Positions 25,383 to 33,878 of a DNA stretch of 64,000 bases are shown here, piece by piece. The DNA comes from Lysinibacillus sp. KCTC 33748 (GTDB taxonomy: Bacteria > Bacillota > Bacilli > Bacillales_A > Planococcaceae), in NCBI RefSeq assembly GCF_002237755.1, contig NZ_MWSJ01000001.1:62001-126000 (forward strand). The letters run 5' to 3'. How positions within the stretch are numbered: the first letter of the stretch is position 1; every line of letters starts with the position of its first letter. A program made the translations under genes and the position numbers. The notes under the pieces are model-generated. The model was given only the letters and a program-made list of their open reading frames with translations. It did not search any database and was not told the DNA's origin.

Positions 25383-26877
25383 TTCTAATTTGTTAGCACG
25401 TAATGCGCGAAAGTACCCTATGAGTGAAGCGGTTGTTTGTCAGGGAAGACGAGTAACTTATCGTGATTTAGATGAGCAAGTGACACGTTTTAGTCATGCT
25501 TTAGTAGAGCAGGGTGTTCGACAAGGCGATAATGTAATCATTTTTATGCCAAATGTTGTAGAGTTTGTTGTTAGCTATTTTGCTATTCAGCGCATCGGGG
25601 CTATTGTCGTTCCAGTAAATGCGAAATTTACGTTGCAGGAGGTCGAGTATGTAGCTCGGCATGCTGATGCTAAAGCTATTTTAGTGCATGAGGCAATTTT
25701 TGCAGCAATTGAAAACATCACAGTAGTTCCTTTAAAAATCAAAACGGGTCAAGAGCACGTAGGCTGGCTAAACTATGAAACACTTATTGAACATGCGAGC
25801 ACTCAAACAATTGATTGCCAGTTAAATGAAGAGGATGTCTCAACGATTTTATATACATCGGGTACAACGGGAAAACCAAAGGGTGTGTTGTTTAGTTATC
25901 GTAATATTTTATCTGTAGCGCAAATGATTGCAGTGGAAATGGAAGTAAAACCAGAAAGCCGGTTCCTTCTAATGATGCCGTTAACGCATTCAGCTCCATT
26001 ACATTTATTTTTAATGGCTGGGGTATTTGTAGGATCAACAAACGTGTTAACACCAACGTTTACACCTGATTTATTTATTGATTCAATGGAGCAGGAGCGG
26101 ACAACGCATTTCTTTGGAGCACCTGTTGCATATTTGTTAACTGCCCAACTGCCAAGATTGCAAACAGCTGATTTATCATCGATGAAATGGTGGGCATATG
26201 GTGGCGCACCGTTATCACAAAACGAAGTCCGTCATTTACAAAAATCTTTTAGAACAGAAAATTTAACTTGTGTCTATGGCTTAACAGAGGCTGGTCCAAA
26301 CGGTTCAATATTGCTTGGTGAAGAGCATGCAACGAAGGCGGGGAGCGTTGGACGACGTGCACCACTTGGAGCGGAGCTTCGTATTATCAACGACAATGGA
26401 GAAGATGTCAGTGTTGGTGAAGTAGGAGAAATTGTGTTATTCGGTGAGAGCAATATGGTGGGTTATTACAAGGATGATATCGCAACAAAGGCTGCATTTA
26501 TAGATGGTTGGCTGAAAACAGGTGACTTAGCTCGCTTAGATGAGGACGGCTATATTTGGATTGTCGATCGTAAAAAGGATGTCATTTTTTCAGGCGGTGT
26601 AAATATTTATCCGAAAGAAATTGAAGATCGTATGTTGAGCTATGAGGGAATATTTGAAGTTGCTGTAATAGGTGTACCACATCCGGAGTGGGGAGAAACG
26701 GTGAAGGCTGTTTATGCTGCTAAAACAGAAATTGACGAGAACGAACTTAAAGCTTATTTGGAGGAGCATCTTGCTAAATATAAAATTCCACGTATCTTTG
26801 AAGTTGTGGAAGCGCTACCACGAAATGCATCAGGCAAAATACTAAAACAAACGTTGAAAGGACAAGAGGTGAGATAG
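25375..26877 (+). CDS. Fatty-acyl/medium-chain acyl-CoA ligase (AMP-forming)
   Basis: The 500-residue ANL-family enzyme has the P-loop-like YTSGTTGKPKG (about 160), YGLTEAG (about 300), the hinge TGDLARLDEDGY, the KKDVIFSGGVNIYPKEIE segment and the catalytic lysine in NASGKILK near the C-terminus. It activates a carboxylic acid to its CoA thioester through an acyl-AMP. It overlaps the MerR gene, so the start at 25375 is translationally coupled. The downstream acyl-CoA dehydrogenase suggests a fatty or branched-chain acid substrate; the exact chain length cannot be read from the sequence. Confidence 0.85.
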   Translation: MNSSNLLARNARKYPMSEAVVCQGRRVTYRDLDEQVTRFSHALVEQGVRQGDNVIIFMPNVVEFVVSYFAIQRIGAIVVPVNAKFTLQEVEYVARHADAKAILVHEAIFAAIENITVVPLKIKTGQEHVGWLNYETLIEHASTQTIDCQLNEEDVSTILYTSGTTGKPKGVLFSYRNILSVAQMIAVEMEVKPESRFLLMMPLTHSAPLHLFLMAGVFVGSTNVLTPTFTPDLFIDSMEQERTTHFFGAPVAYLLTAQLPRLQTADLSSMKWWAYGGAPLSQNEVRHLQKSFRTENLTCVYGLTEAGPNGSILLGEEHATKAGSVGRRAPLGAELRIINDNGEDVSVGEVGEIVLFGESNMVGYYKDDIATKAAFIDGWLKTGDLARLDEDGYIWIVDRKKDVIFSGGVNIYPKEIEDRMLSYEGIFEVAVIGVPHPEWGETVKAVYAAKTEIDENELKAYLEEHLAKYKIPRIFEVVEALPRNASGKILKQTLKGQEVR

Positions 26878-26878
26878 C

Positions 26879-28546
26879 ATGAAGGTTTTACAGCAGGAAG
26901 AACTGAAAACAACAAACTTTTTTAAAGAGAATGATACACTTCAAAACGTTTTAGAAATGATGCTAGATAAAGAGTTTGCGGAATATGCAACACGTGAGCT
27001 AACGGATTTCGGTGAGCTTTGTGCCGGAGATATTGATGTGAGAGCTAAACATACGGATAGGGAGGGTGAACCTCGATTACAAAGGTATAATGCTTATGGT
27101 GAAGAAGTGTCGGAGATTTGGGTCAATGACGGCTATAAAAAAACAATTGAAGAGACGTACAATACTGGCATTGTTGGCTATGTGCATAAAGATATTCCGC
27201 AATTAGGTAGAAAGGGCAACTATGTGTATAGCTTTGCTCAAGGCTATATACTATCACATGCTGAACCAGGCTTTTACTGTCCTGTTACGTTAACGATGGC
27301 AACTGCTTATTTACTTGATCATTATGCGAGTGATGAGGTGAAGGAGCGCTTTTTACCACATGTTTGTGCAACTGGAGAGACAGAGCTCTATGAGGGGGCT
27401 ACATTTTTAACGGAGCGCCAAGGTGGCTCTGATGTCGGAGCGAATGTTGTAGAGGCAAGGCAGGACGGCAAGCAGTATCGTTTATATGGTGAGAAATATT
27501 TTGCATCTAACGCTGGAATGTGTGGAGTGACCATGGTATTGGCACGCATAGAAGGGGCTCAGGCAGGTTCAAAGGGTTTAACATTGTTTGCAGTTCCATG
27601 GAGAAAGGATGATGGCACAGTTAATAACCTGCGTGTTCGGCGTTTAAAGGATAAACTTGGTGTTAGAGCAGTACCTTCTGGTGAGGTGGAATTTGATGGG
27701 GCGCTAGCATATGTTGTCGGTGACCTAAATAAAGGGATTTACTATATGTTGGAGGCGCTTAATTTATCAAGAATTTGCAATGCAGTTGCCTCTATCGGCA
27801 TCATGCGCCGCGGTTATTTAGAGGCGAAGCACTATGTGACAAATCGCCATGCATTTGGTAAACCTTTAACGCAATATCCTATGATTCAGGATACACTAGG
27901 GAAATTAGCTGCCAAGCTTCATGTAGAAGTTGCCACAGTTTTTGACCTTATTCAGCTGTACGATAAAGTAACTAGTGGGCAGGGGAATAAAGAGGACATC
28001 ATTTTGAACCGCTTGTATATTGCAATCATGAAAAAAGAAACGGCAGAGCAAGCTGTGCATTATGCGAGTGAAGCCATTGAATTACATGGCGGAAACGGCT
28101 ATATTGAAGATTTTGTTACACCACGGTTATTAAGAGATGCTCAGGTCCTTACCGTGTGGGAGGGGACTGCGAATATTTTAGCATTAGAGCTCATTCGCTT
28201 AGTTGATAAGTTTCATGTGCATGAAATGTTTGTTCGTGTCATGGAGGAACGTCTAGAAAAACTAGCTGACAATTCATTAGTTGAAATTGTAGTAGGGCAA
28301 TTAGCAAAACTAGATTCAACTTTGCAAACATTTAGCCGTTTAGATGATGCAACAAAAACGTTTGAGGCAAAAAAGGTCGCAGAGCAAATGGCACATGTAT
28401 ATGAAAGTGTTGTAGCAGTTGAATGGGCACAAAGATTCGGCGGCAAATATGAGAAGCTAGCAGATATTTATTTAGAGAACACATGGGCATTACGAGAAAT
28501 GGGTGCACCAATGAAAACGGTACAGTATTTTACAGACATCGTTTAA
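26879..28546 (+). CDS. Acyl-CoA dehydrogenase, AidB-like long form
   Basis: At 555 residues it is longer than the usual 380-residue acyl-CoA dehydrogenases and resembles the AidB/ACAD11-like branch with an extended N-terminus and an extra C-terminal helical domain. Visible landmarks are GATFLTERQGGSDVG (flavin/substrate region), LNLSRICNAVASIGIMRRG, AIELHGGNGYIEDF and VWEGTANILALE with the expected catalytic glutamate. It would oxidise the acyl-CoA made by the ligase one base upstream. Electron acceptor presumably ETF, not encoded in the window. Confidence 0.83.
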   Translation: MKVLQQEELKTTNFFKENDTLQNVLEMMLDKEFAEYATRELTDFGELCAGDIDVRAKHTDREGEPRLQRYNAYGEEVSEIWVNDGYKKTIEETYNTGIVGYVHKDIPQLGRKGNYVYSFAQGYILSHAEPGFYCPVTLTMATAYLLDHYASDEVKERFLPHVCATGETELYEGATFLTERQGGSDVGANVVEARQDGKQYRLYGEKYFASNAGMCGVTMVLARIEGAQAGSKGLTLFAVPWRKDDGTVNNLRVRRLKDKLGVRAVPSGEVEFDGALAYVVGDLNKGIYYMLEALNLSRICNAVASIGIMRRGYLEAKHYVTNRHAFGKPLTQYPMIQDTLGKLAAKLHVEVATVFDLIQLYDKVTSGQGNKEDIILNRLYIAIMKKETAEQAVHYASEAIELHGGNGYIEDFVTPRLLRDAQVLTVWEGTANILALELIRLVDKFHVHEMFVRVMEERLEKLADNSLVEIVVGQLAKLDSTLQTFSRLDDATKTFEAKKVAEQMAHVYESVVAVEWAQRFGGKYEKLADIYLENTWALREMGAPMKTVQYFTDIV

Positions 28547-28637
28547 CTTTTTGCAGCGGGTGTCCAAACAAAATAGAGGAACCCAGTCAAAGAATGCCAC
28601 GTCCTGTGGCGATTATACTGAGCATAATTGATTTGAT

Positions 28638-28675
28638 GAAGAGTCGTCTCGAATGGAGGCGACTTCTTTGATTTT
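28638..28675. terminator. Terminator after the acyl-CoA dehydrogenase gene
   Basis: GAAGAGTCG and CGACTTC arms around GTCTCGAATGGAGG, followed by TTTGATTTTC. Confidence 0.6.
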
Positions 28676-28701
28676 CATGTATAATACAATCAACTGAATA
28701 T

Positions 28702-28860
28702 TATAAAGGTTCTTTACTTAAGTAAAGTGAAAAGGGAAATCGGTGTAATTCCGATGCGGTCCCGCCACTGTAAGTGTGAGTTTTTTCAATCTGCGCCACT
28801 GAAAATTTCGGGAAGGCTTGAAAAAGCGTAGAAGCACGAGCCAGGAGACCTGCCTTTATA
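28702..28860 (+). ncRNA. Cobalamin riboswitch (aptamer)
   Basis: P1 is visible as TATAAAGG (28702-28709) with CCTTTATA (28853-28860). Inside are the conserved cobalamin-element segments GGGAAATCGGTG, GATGCGGTCCCGCCACTG and the B12 box AGCCAGGAGACCTGCC. It precedes the B12 uptake operon; adenosylcobalamin binding is expected to lower expression. Confidence 0.95.
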
Positions 28861-28926
28861 GAAAACACGTTGTAGCCTACGAGGATAGGATGGTGGATTT
28901 TGTATATGTATATTGTGCAAATTTGA

Positions 28927-28963
28927 CCCCCTCATTTTTTTATGATGAGGGGTATTTGTTTTG
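28927..28963 (+). terminator. Terminator of the cobalamin riboswitch
   Basis: CCCCTCAT (28928-28935) pairs with ATGAGGGG (28945-28952), followed by TATTTGTTTT. It probably serves as the expression platform. Confidence 0.7.
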
Positions 28964-28974
28964 TAAGCTGAATA

Positions 28975-29195
28975 TCGATAAATTTGACAAAGAGGGCGAT
29001 AACCCTACAATGTTAGGTGATAAACCTAAAAAGTTGGGTAATAACCCCCACAATGTTGTGCGGAAACTCACGGTGTAGGCGATAAATCCACAATGTTGGG
29101 TGATAAACTCAAAAAGTTGGGCGATAACCCGCAGCGTTAAGAGATAAACCCAATGTTGCGCGACAACTCCACAACCTTAAACGATAAAAACCCAA
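28975..29195. repeat. Degenerate ~20-bp tandem array between riboswitch and btuF
   Basis: About ten units of the form GGCGATAACCCACAATGTT or GGTGATAAACCTAAAAAGTT. On the minus strand they read TTTATC(A/G)CCCAAC plus a T-rich part, the same family as 49825-49937 and possibly 33454-33505. It lies in the untranslated leader of the btu operon. Confidence 0.8.
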
Positions 29196-29264
29196 AATGT
29201 GTCGATCAATCAGAAAAACAAGTCGTTAAATACTTTATGCACAGATAGACTAAGGGGGATTCAC

Positions 29265-30233
29265 ATGAAGAAATTTTGGAAAATAGGATTATCAGCATTT
29301 TTAGCTGTTAGCTTGCTTGCAGCATGCAACACAAAAGAGGCGACAAATGACAAGCCGTCATCTGCTGAGCAGCAAGAGACATCAAAAGTAGATCAAGCAA
29401 CATTCCCAATAAAGATAACGGATGCTACTGGCAAAGACATTACGCTAGAAGCACCCCCTGAGAAAATAGTCTCTCTTATTCCGAGTAACACTGAAATTTT
29501 ATTTGGTCTTGGCTTAAATGATGAAATAGTGGGTGTATCAGATAATGACGATTATCCAGCAGAGGCTACTAAAAAAGATAAGGTTGGCGGTACAGATTAT
29601 AATATTGAACAAATTATTGCTTTATCGCCAGATATCGTTTTTGCACATGCATCGGGTATGAGTTATTCAAAAGGAGCCATTGAACAGCTTGAGGCTGCAG
29701 GTGTGAAAGTATTTGTTGTAGCGGATGCTAAAAGCTTTAATGAGACTTACAAGACGATTGAACAGCTTGGTCGTGCAACAGGAAAACTAGAAGAAGCTAA
29801 GAAAATTGTCACAAATATGAAGGCAAAAGTTAAAGAAGTTGAAACAAAACTTGAGGGTGTTGAGCCAAAGAAAGTCTTTGTAGAATCGTCGGATGAGCCA
29901 CAGATTTATACAGCTGGTAAAGGTACATTTATGAATGAAATGCTAGAAATGATTCATGCTGAAAATGTGGCAGCAGATGTAAATGATGACTGGTATCCAA
30001 TTGATGCTGAACAAATTATCGCGAAAAATCCAGATGTCATTGTTGTGGCATATAATTATGTACCGAATATTTTAACGAAAATACCGAAACGTCCAGGCTT
30101 TGACACAATCTCTGCTGTAAAAAATAAAGCTATTGTACAAGTGGATGAAAGTACGACAAGTCGTCAAGGTCCACGATTAGCAGATGGTCTTGAGGAAATA
30201 GCAAAGGCCGTTTACCCAGAGGCGTTTAAATGA
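29265..30233 (+). CDS. btuF: Cobalamin ABC transporter substrate-binding lipoprotein
   Basis: From the ATG at 29265 (AAGGGGGAT upstream) it has 322 residues: a lipoprotein signal with lipobox LLAAC (Cys21), then a class III periplasmic-binding fold (FPIKITDATGKDITL, EKIVSLIPSNTEILFGLG, LSPDIVFAHASG). It captures cobalamin or cobinamide outside the membrane and hands it to BtuC. It heads the riboswitch-controlled operon btuF-btuC-btuD/cbiZ-btuR, equivalent to B. subtilis yvrCBA-yvqK. A longer frame from 29199 would translate the repeat-rich leader. Confidence 0.9.
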   Translation: MKKFWKIGLSAFLAVSLLAACNTKEATNDKPSSAEQQETSKVDQATFPIKITDATGKDITLEAPPEKIVSLIPSNTEILFGLGLNDEIVGVSDNDDYPAEATKKDKVGGTDYNIEQIIALSPDIVFAHASGMSYSKGAIEQLEAAGVKVFVVADAKSFNETYKTIEQLGRATGKLEEAKKIVTNMKAKVKEVETKLEGVEPKKVFVESSDEPQIYTAGKGTFMNEMLEMIHAENVAADVNDDWYPIDAEQIIAKNPDVIVVAYNYVPNILTKIPKRPGFDTISAVKNKAIVQVDESTTSRQGPRLADGLEEIAKAVYPEAFK

Positions 30234-31231
30234 GTAAAACAATTGTAGCCTATGTAACAGCAATTACGCTTTTAATCATTAGCATCTGGTGTGGTGTAGC
30301 GATAGGCTCAGTTCATATTCCATTAGAAGTATTGTGGAATAAGGCGGCAGATGAAACAGCCGCCAATATTTTATGGAAGATTCGTTTACCTCGAGTGATG
30401 CTAGCGGGGCTTGTAGGGGCATCACTTGCTATTGCAGGGGCAGCTTTTCAAGGCCTATTAAAAAATCCTTTGGCTGATCCTTATACGTTAGGTGTTTCCT
30501 CTGGTGCATCAGTGGGCGCAGTGATGACGATTTTCTTTAGTGTCTCAATACCTGTCATCGGTCATTTTACATTGCCAACCTTTAGTATGATAGGTGCCAT
30601 ATTAACGATGGTAGCTGTTATGGGCTTTGCTAGAATAGTAGACCGTTCACTAAAAATGGAAACTCTTATTTTAACAGGGGTAATATTTAGTTCATTTTTA
30701 GGTTCCTTGATTTCATTAATGATTGCATTATCTGGTGAGGAGCTACGCCAAGTAATCGGATGGTTGCTCGGTTCAGTATCGATGCGTGGTTGGCCTTACG
30801 TTCAGATGATCATTCCGTTTGTCATTATTGGCTCCATTATGCTTTGGACACAAAGACGTGAGTTAAATGTTCTGTTATACGGTGAAGAACGTGCGAAGCA
30901 TTTAGGTGTCAATGTTAAGCGTAGTAAATATATTATTTTAGTAGGTGGATCCATGCTGACAGGAGCAGCGGTAGCTGTTTCCGGAACAATTGGCTTTGTT
31001 GGTTTAGTTGTTCCTCATATGACGAGAATGGTTTGGGGTTCAGATCATCGTCATTTATTGCCATTATCATTTTTAAATGGGGCAACTTTGCTAATTATTT
31101 GTGATCTAATAGCAAGAACAATTATTATGCCAAGAGAATTGCCGATAGGTGTCATTACTGCATTTATTGGGGCGCCCGTTTTTTCCTATATTTTTTATAA
31201 ACAACGTAGAGGCAAGGGGGTACGGGCATGA
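30230..31231 (+). CDS. btuC: Cobalamin ABC transporter permease
   Basis: The 333-residue FecCD/BtuC-family membrane protein has about ten hydrophobic helices and the family sequences KIRLPRVMLAGLVGASLAIAG, NPLADPYTLGVSSGASVGA and the cytosolic coupling segment ending IGFVGLVVPHMTRM. It forms the homodimeric channel for B12. The ATGA overlap with btuF and the four-base overlap with btuD show tight coupling. The riboswitch upstream supports cobalamin over iron as cargo. Confidence 0.92.
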   Translation: MSKTIVAYVTAITLLIISIWCGVAIGSVHIPLEVLWNKAADETAANILWKIRLPRVMLAGLVGASLAIAGAAFQGLLKNPLADPYTLGVSSGASVGAVMTIFFSVSIPVIGHFTLPTFSMIGAILTMVAVMGFARIVDRSLKMETLILTGVIFSSFLGSLISLMIALSGEELRQVIGWLLGSVSMRGWPYVQMIIPFVIIGSIMLWTQRRELNVLLYGEERAKHLGVNVKRSKYIILVGGSMLTGAAVAVSGTIGFVGLVVPHMTRMVWGSDHRHLLPLSFLNGATLLIICDLIARTIIMPRELPIGVITAFIGAPVFSYIFYKQRRGKGVRA

Positions 31232-32703
31232 TTGTTGTTGAACATCTTTCCGGTGGTTATGAAGACGTACCGATCGTCCACGATATAAGTTTTTCCGTTG
31301 AAAAAGGTAAAATACTAGGGATTTTAGGGCCAAATGGTAGCGGGAAATCCACACTGTTAAAAGTAATAAGTGGCATACTGCCAGCAACTGCAGGCACTGT
31401 ATTAGTAGATGGTAAAAACAGTAGCTCTTACACTGCTCGTGCATTAGCAAAGAAGATGGCAGTGCTGCCACAATTACATGCTAATGCCTTTTCAAACAGT
31501 GTAAGGGAGGCTGTATCGCTTGGACGTTATCCACATCAAACTGGCTTCTTTTCAAGCTGGTCTGATCGTGATGAACAAGCAGTGCAACATGCAATGCTGC
31601 AAACAGGTGTGAAACGCTATGAACAGACATCGATGGAATTTTTGTCGGGCGGTGAACAGCAAAGGGTTTTTGTCGCCCAGGCTCTTGCACAAACAGCGGA
31701 AATATTGCTGCTAGATGAGCCGACCAACCATCTAGATATTGCGCATCAACGTCAAATTTTAGATATGGTACGAAAGGAAGCAATAGAATGTGGTTTGACC
31801 GTTATTATGGTACTGCATGATATGAATTTAGCTTCTCTTTACTGTGATGAATTATTACTAATGGAGGAAGGGCGGATGCGGGCATTTGGGGCGCCACATG
31901 AAGTATTAATCGCTTCGCAAATCGAGGACGTTTATCATGCACGAGTGGCAACTTATGCACATCCAGAAATGCCAAAGCCTCAAATTACAATGATGCCAGC
32001 CTCCGTTGAACATCAGCAACGTGCTGTCATTAAAAAAGAAAATTTCACTGTTACAGATCATTTCATTCAGCTTCAATCAGAGTTTCCTTTAAAAACGGTG
32101 TCCTCAGCTGTCCATAATCCAGGTATCGGTTGGTATGATTGTCTGTTAAATCGCTCTGTACCAATAGATTATGTGATTAATGATGTAAAGAGAGAGGTCG
32201 CAGAATTTTTACAAAAGGAGCACTTTTCATCTACAAGTACAGTCGTCATGCTAACAGCTGTGCCAACAAATCTTGTCGCTATTAATGAATTTCCAGCTTC
32301 CTTTGGTAGCGTTCTTGTAGTTGTTACGGCTGGGGTTGGTAATGCTGTTGATGTATCTCGTGCACATGAAAGACAAGATGAACCATATATTGGTACTATA
32401 AATACGTGGGTCATCGTGAATGGCTGTTTATCAGAAGAAGCGTTTTTCCAAGCAATGATGACGGCTAATGAGGCGAAAACAAAGGCATTGCAATCAGAGA
32501 ATATTCGTGATGAGCTTAGTGGTACGATTGCAACAGGTACTGCTACAGATAGTTTATTGATTGCAGCGACACAAAAAGGGGAAGAAATGCTGTACGGCGG
32601 TCCCATTACTGATGTAGGTAAGATCATCGGTAAAGGCGTTTTTGAAACGACTGTACAGGCAATAAGAAATTATCTTCATTCAGTAAATGACTCTCACCGT
32701 TGA
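31228..32703 (+). CDS. btuD: Fusion of B12 transporter ATPase (BtuD) and adenosylcobinamide amidohydrolase (CbiZ)
   Basis: The 491-residue protein has an ABC ATPase at residues 1-235 (Walker A GPNGSGKST, signature LSGGEQQR, Walker B ILLLDEPTNHLD, H-loop VLHDMNLA). A CbiZ domain follows at about 265-485 (AVPTNLVAINEFPASFGSVLVV, VTAGVGNAVDVSRAHE, INTWVIVNGCLSEEA, GTATDSLLIAA). The ATPase powers uptake; CbiZ removes the aminopropanol side chain of cobinamides for salvage. The same fusion occurs in B. subtilis YvrA. The last ten or so codons (from 32670) and the stop lie inside a dispersed stem-loop repeat, so the C-terminal tail is repeat-derived. Confidence 0.9.
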   Translation: MIVVEHLSGGYEDVPIVHDISFSVEKGKILGILGPNGSGKSTLLKVISGILPATAGTVLVDGKNSSSYTARALAKKMAVLPQLHANAFSNSVREAVSLGRYPHQTGFFSSWSDRDEQAVQHAMLQTGVKRYEQTSMEFLSGGEQQRVFVAQALAQTAEILLLDEPTNHLDIAHQRQILDMVRKEAIECGLTVIMVLHDMNLASLYCDELLLMEEGRMRAFGAPHEVLIASQIEDVYHARVATYAHPEMPKPQITMMPASVEHQQRAVIKKENFTVTDHFIQLQSEFPLKTVSSAVHNPGIGWYDCLLNRSVPIDYVINDVKREVAEFLQKEHFSSTSTVVMLTAVPTNLVAINEFPASFGSVLVVVTAGVGNAVDVSRAHERQDEPYIGTINTWVIVNGCLSEEAFFQAMMTANEAKTKALQSENIRDELSGTIATGTATDSLLIAATQKGEEMLYGGPITDVGKIIGKGVFETTVQAIRNYLHSVNDSHR

Positions 32704-32810
32704 AGGTGGTGAGATGATTGCTAATGTGGTTCCTTATAATGGGTGTCCAAACACCTACTGAATGAAGATAAGCCTCCGGACGCAATTACGCCAAGGCGAA
32801 ATTGATAAAA
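32670..32810. repeat. Dispersed stem-loop repeat, copy B (inverted relative to copy A)
   Basis: A perfect 16-bp inverted repeat, TTATCTTCATTCAGTA (32670-32685) and TACTGAATGAAGATAA (32756-32771), encloses two hairpins (CTCACC / GGTGGTGAG; GGTGTCCAAACACC). It is followed by GCCTCCGGACGCAATTACGCCAAGGCG. Read on the minus strand it has the same order as copy A at 1211-1405. The first 34 bases are coding for the btuD-cbiZ end. Confidence 0.85.
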
Positions 32811-32833
32811 AACAATTCTAGGAGATGAGAGAA

Positions 32834-33397
32834 ATGAAGCTGTACACGAAAACAGGCGATACAGGGAAAACAAGTCTTATCGGTGGACGCGTTGACAAAG
32901 ATAGCTTACGCGTAGAGACATATGGGGCCATCGATGAATTAAATTCTTTTATTGGCAAGGCTATTAGTGAATTAGATCGTGAGCTATTCAAAGATATTCT
33001 AATTGATTTAGAAACGATTCAGCATGAGCTTTTTGATGCAGGTGGTGACCTTGCTAATGTTATGAAGGAGCGTCATTATAAGCTTACAGAGCAACCGATT
33101 GAAGTGTTGGAATCGCGTATTGATGCATTGTCAGATGAAGCACCACCGTTACAACGCTTTATTCTACCAGGCGGTGCACCAGCAGCTGCAACTTTACACA
33201 TTGCTCGCACAGTAGCACGTCGAGCAGAGCGTCAAATGGTAACGCTTATGAAGGAAATCGAAGATGTACCGACAATTGTACAAAAATATTTAAACCGTCT
33301 ATCTGACTATTTATTTGCGGTTGCACGTGTTGTGAATTTCCGATTGAATGTTGCGGATATTGAATATATTCGAAGCGGCAATGTCTTTAAAAAATAA
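32834..33397 (+). CDS. btuR: Cob(I)alamin adenosyltransferase, PduO type
   Basis: The preferred start is the ATG at 32834, nine bases after AGGAG, giving 187 residues; an ATG at 32825 directly abuts the binding site. The family sequences are KLYTKTGDTGKTSLIGG (ATP binding), YGAIDELNSFIG, FILPGGAPAAATLHIARTVARRAER and LNRLSDYLFAVARV. It transfers the adenosyl group of ATP to cob(I)alamin, giving adenosylcobalamin. As the last gene of the B12 operon it supplies the cofactor of the IcmF mutase encoded 8 kb downstream. The symbol follows the B. subtilis naming of YvqK and could equally be pduO or cobO. Confidence 0.92.
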   Translation: MKLYTKTGDTGKTSLIGGRVDKDSLRVETYGAIDELNSFIGKAISELDRELFKDILIDLETIQHELFDAGGDLANVMKERHYKLTEQPIEVLESRIDALSDEAPPLQRFILPGGAPAAATLHIARTVARRAERQMVTLMKEIEDVPTIVQKYLNRLSDYLFAVARVVNFRLNVADIEYIRSGNVFKK

Positions 33398-33453
33398 CTA
33401 CCTAAAGTTGTGGTTATTGTGATGAATTCATTTTTCAATGAGTACTTAGAAGA

Positions 33454-33505
33454 TTTATCGGAACAATTTTAGCTTTTATCAGAATAATTTCAGTTTTTAT
33501 CAACT
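33454..33505. repeat. Short ~20-bp repeat array (TTTATC family)
   Basis: TTTATCGGAACAATTTTAGC, TTTTATCAGAATAATTTCAG and a partial third unit. They resemble the units at 49825-49937. Confidence 0.6.
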
Positions 33506-33507
33506 AA

Positions 33508-33575
33508 GGGCGACCTCTCGGGGATTAGTCACAGATGAGACCGCGATTAGGGGAACGAAAGGCTATAGGCATCAC
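33508..33575. repeat. Dispersed repeat (GGGGATTAG...CACAGATGAGACC)
   Basis: GGGCGACCTCTCGGGGATTA and GTCACAGATGAGACC match, in opposite orientation, 48055-48092 near pyrG with a few differences. Confidence 0.65.
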
Positions 33576-33583
33576 GCGCACTT

Positions 33584-33630
33584 GAAAAGTCGATTTGTCA
33601 TCAAAAACATGATGCAAATCGACTTTTTTA
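33584..33630 (+). terminator. Terminator of the cobalamin operon
   Basis: AAAAGTCGATTTG (33585-33597) pairs with CAAATCGACTTTTTT (33615-33629). Confidence 0.8.
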
Positions 33631-33774
33631 ATATCTAAATACAATCAAAAGACGGATTTATAATATAAGTGAATAAATCTCTTTAGTGGTTAATAGCCCG
33701 CTTTGAAAATAGGGTGGCTTTTCTTCTTGTAAAATGTAAGAATATTAAATTATCAGAAATATTTCCGTTTTATG

Positions 33775-33797
33775 TTGACTGAATGCTCACTCATTTA
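33775..33797 (+). promoter_or_regulatory. Candidate operator upstream of fadF (shared dyad, site 1)
   Basis: The core TGACTGAATGCTCACTCA contains an imperfect dyad TGAATG-CT-CACTCA. A very similar sequence lies in opposite orientation at 36229-36248 before the thiolase operon. TTGACT (33775-33780) could be a minus-35 box. The site partly fits the FadR consensus of B. subtilis, which controls fadF there. Confidence 0.5.
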
Positions 33798-33878
33798 TTA
33801 GAATAGGAATATAATGATTGAACTAGCAAATTTAATACAAAGAGAGAAACTTACGACAAACTAAAGGGGGGACCAACC

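Noticed and set aside
28818-29078. 86-codon open frame upstream of btuF
   Set aside because: It overlaps the B12 box and terminator of the riboswitch and continues into repeat DNA.
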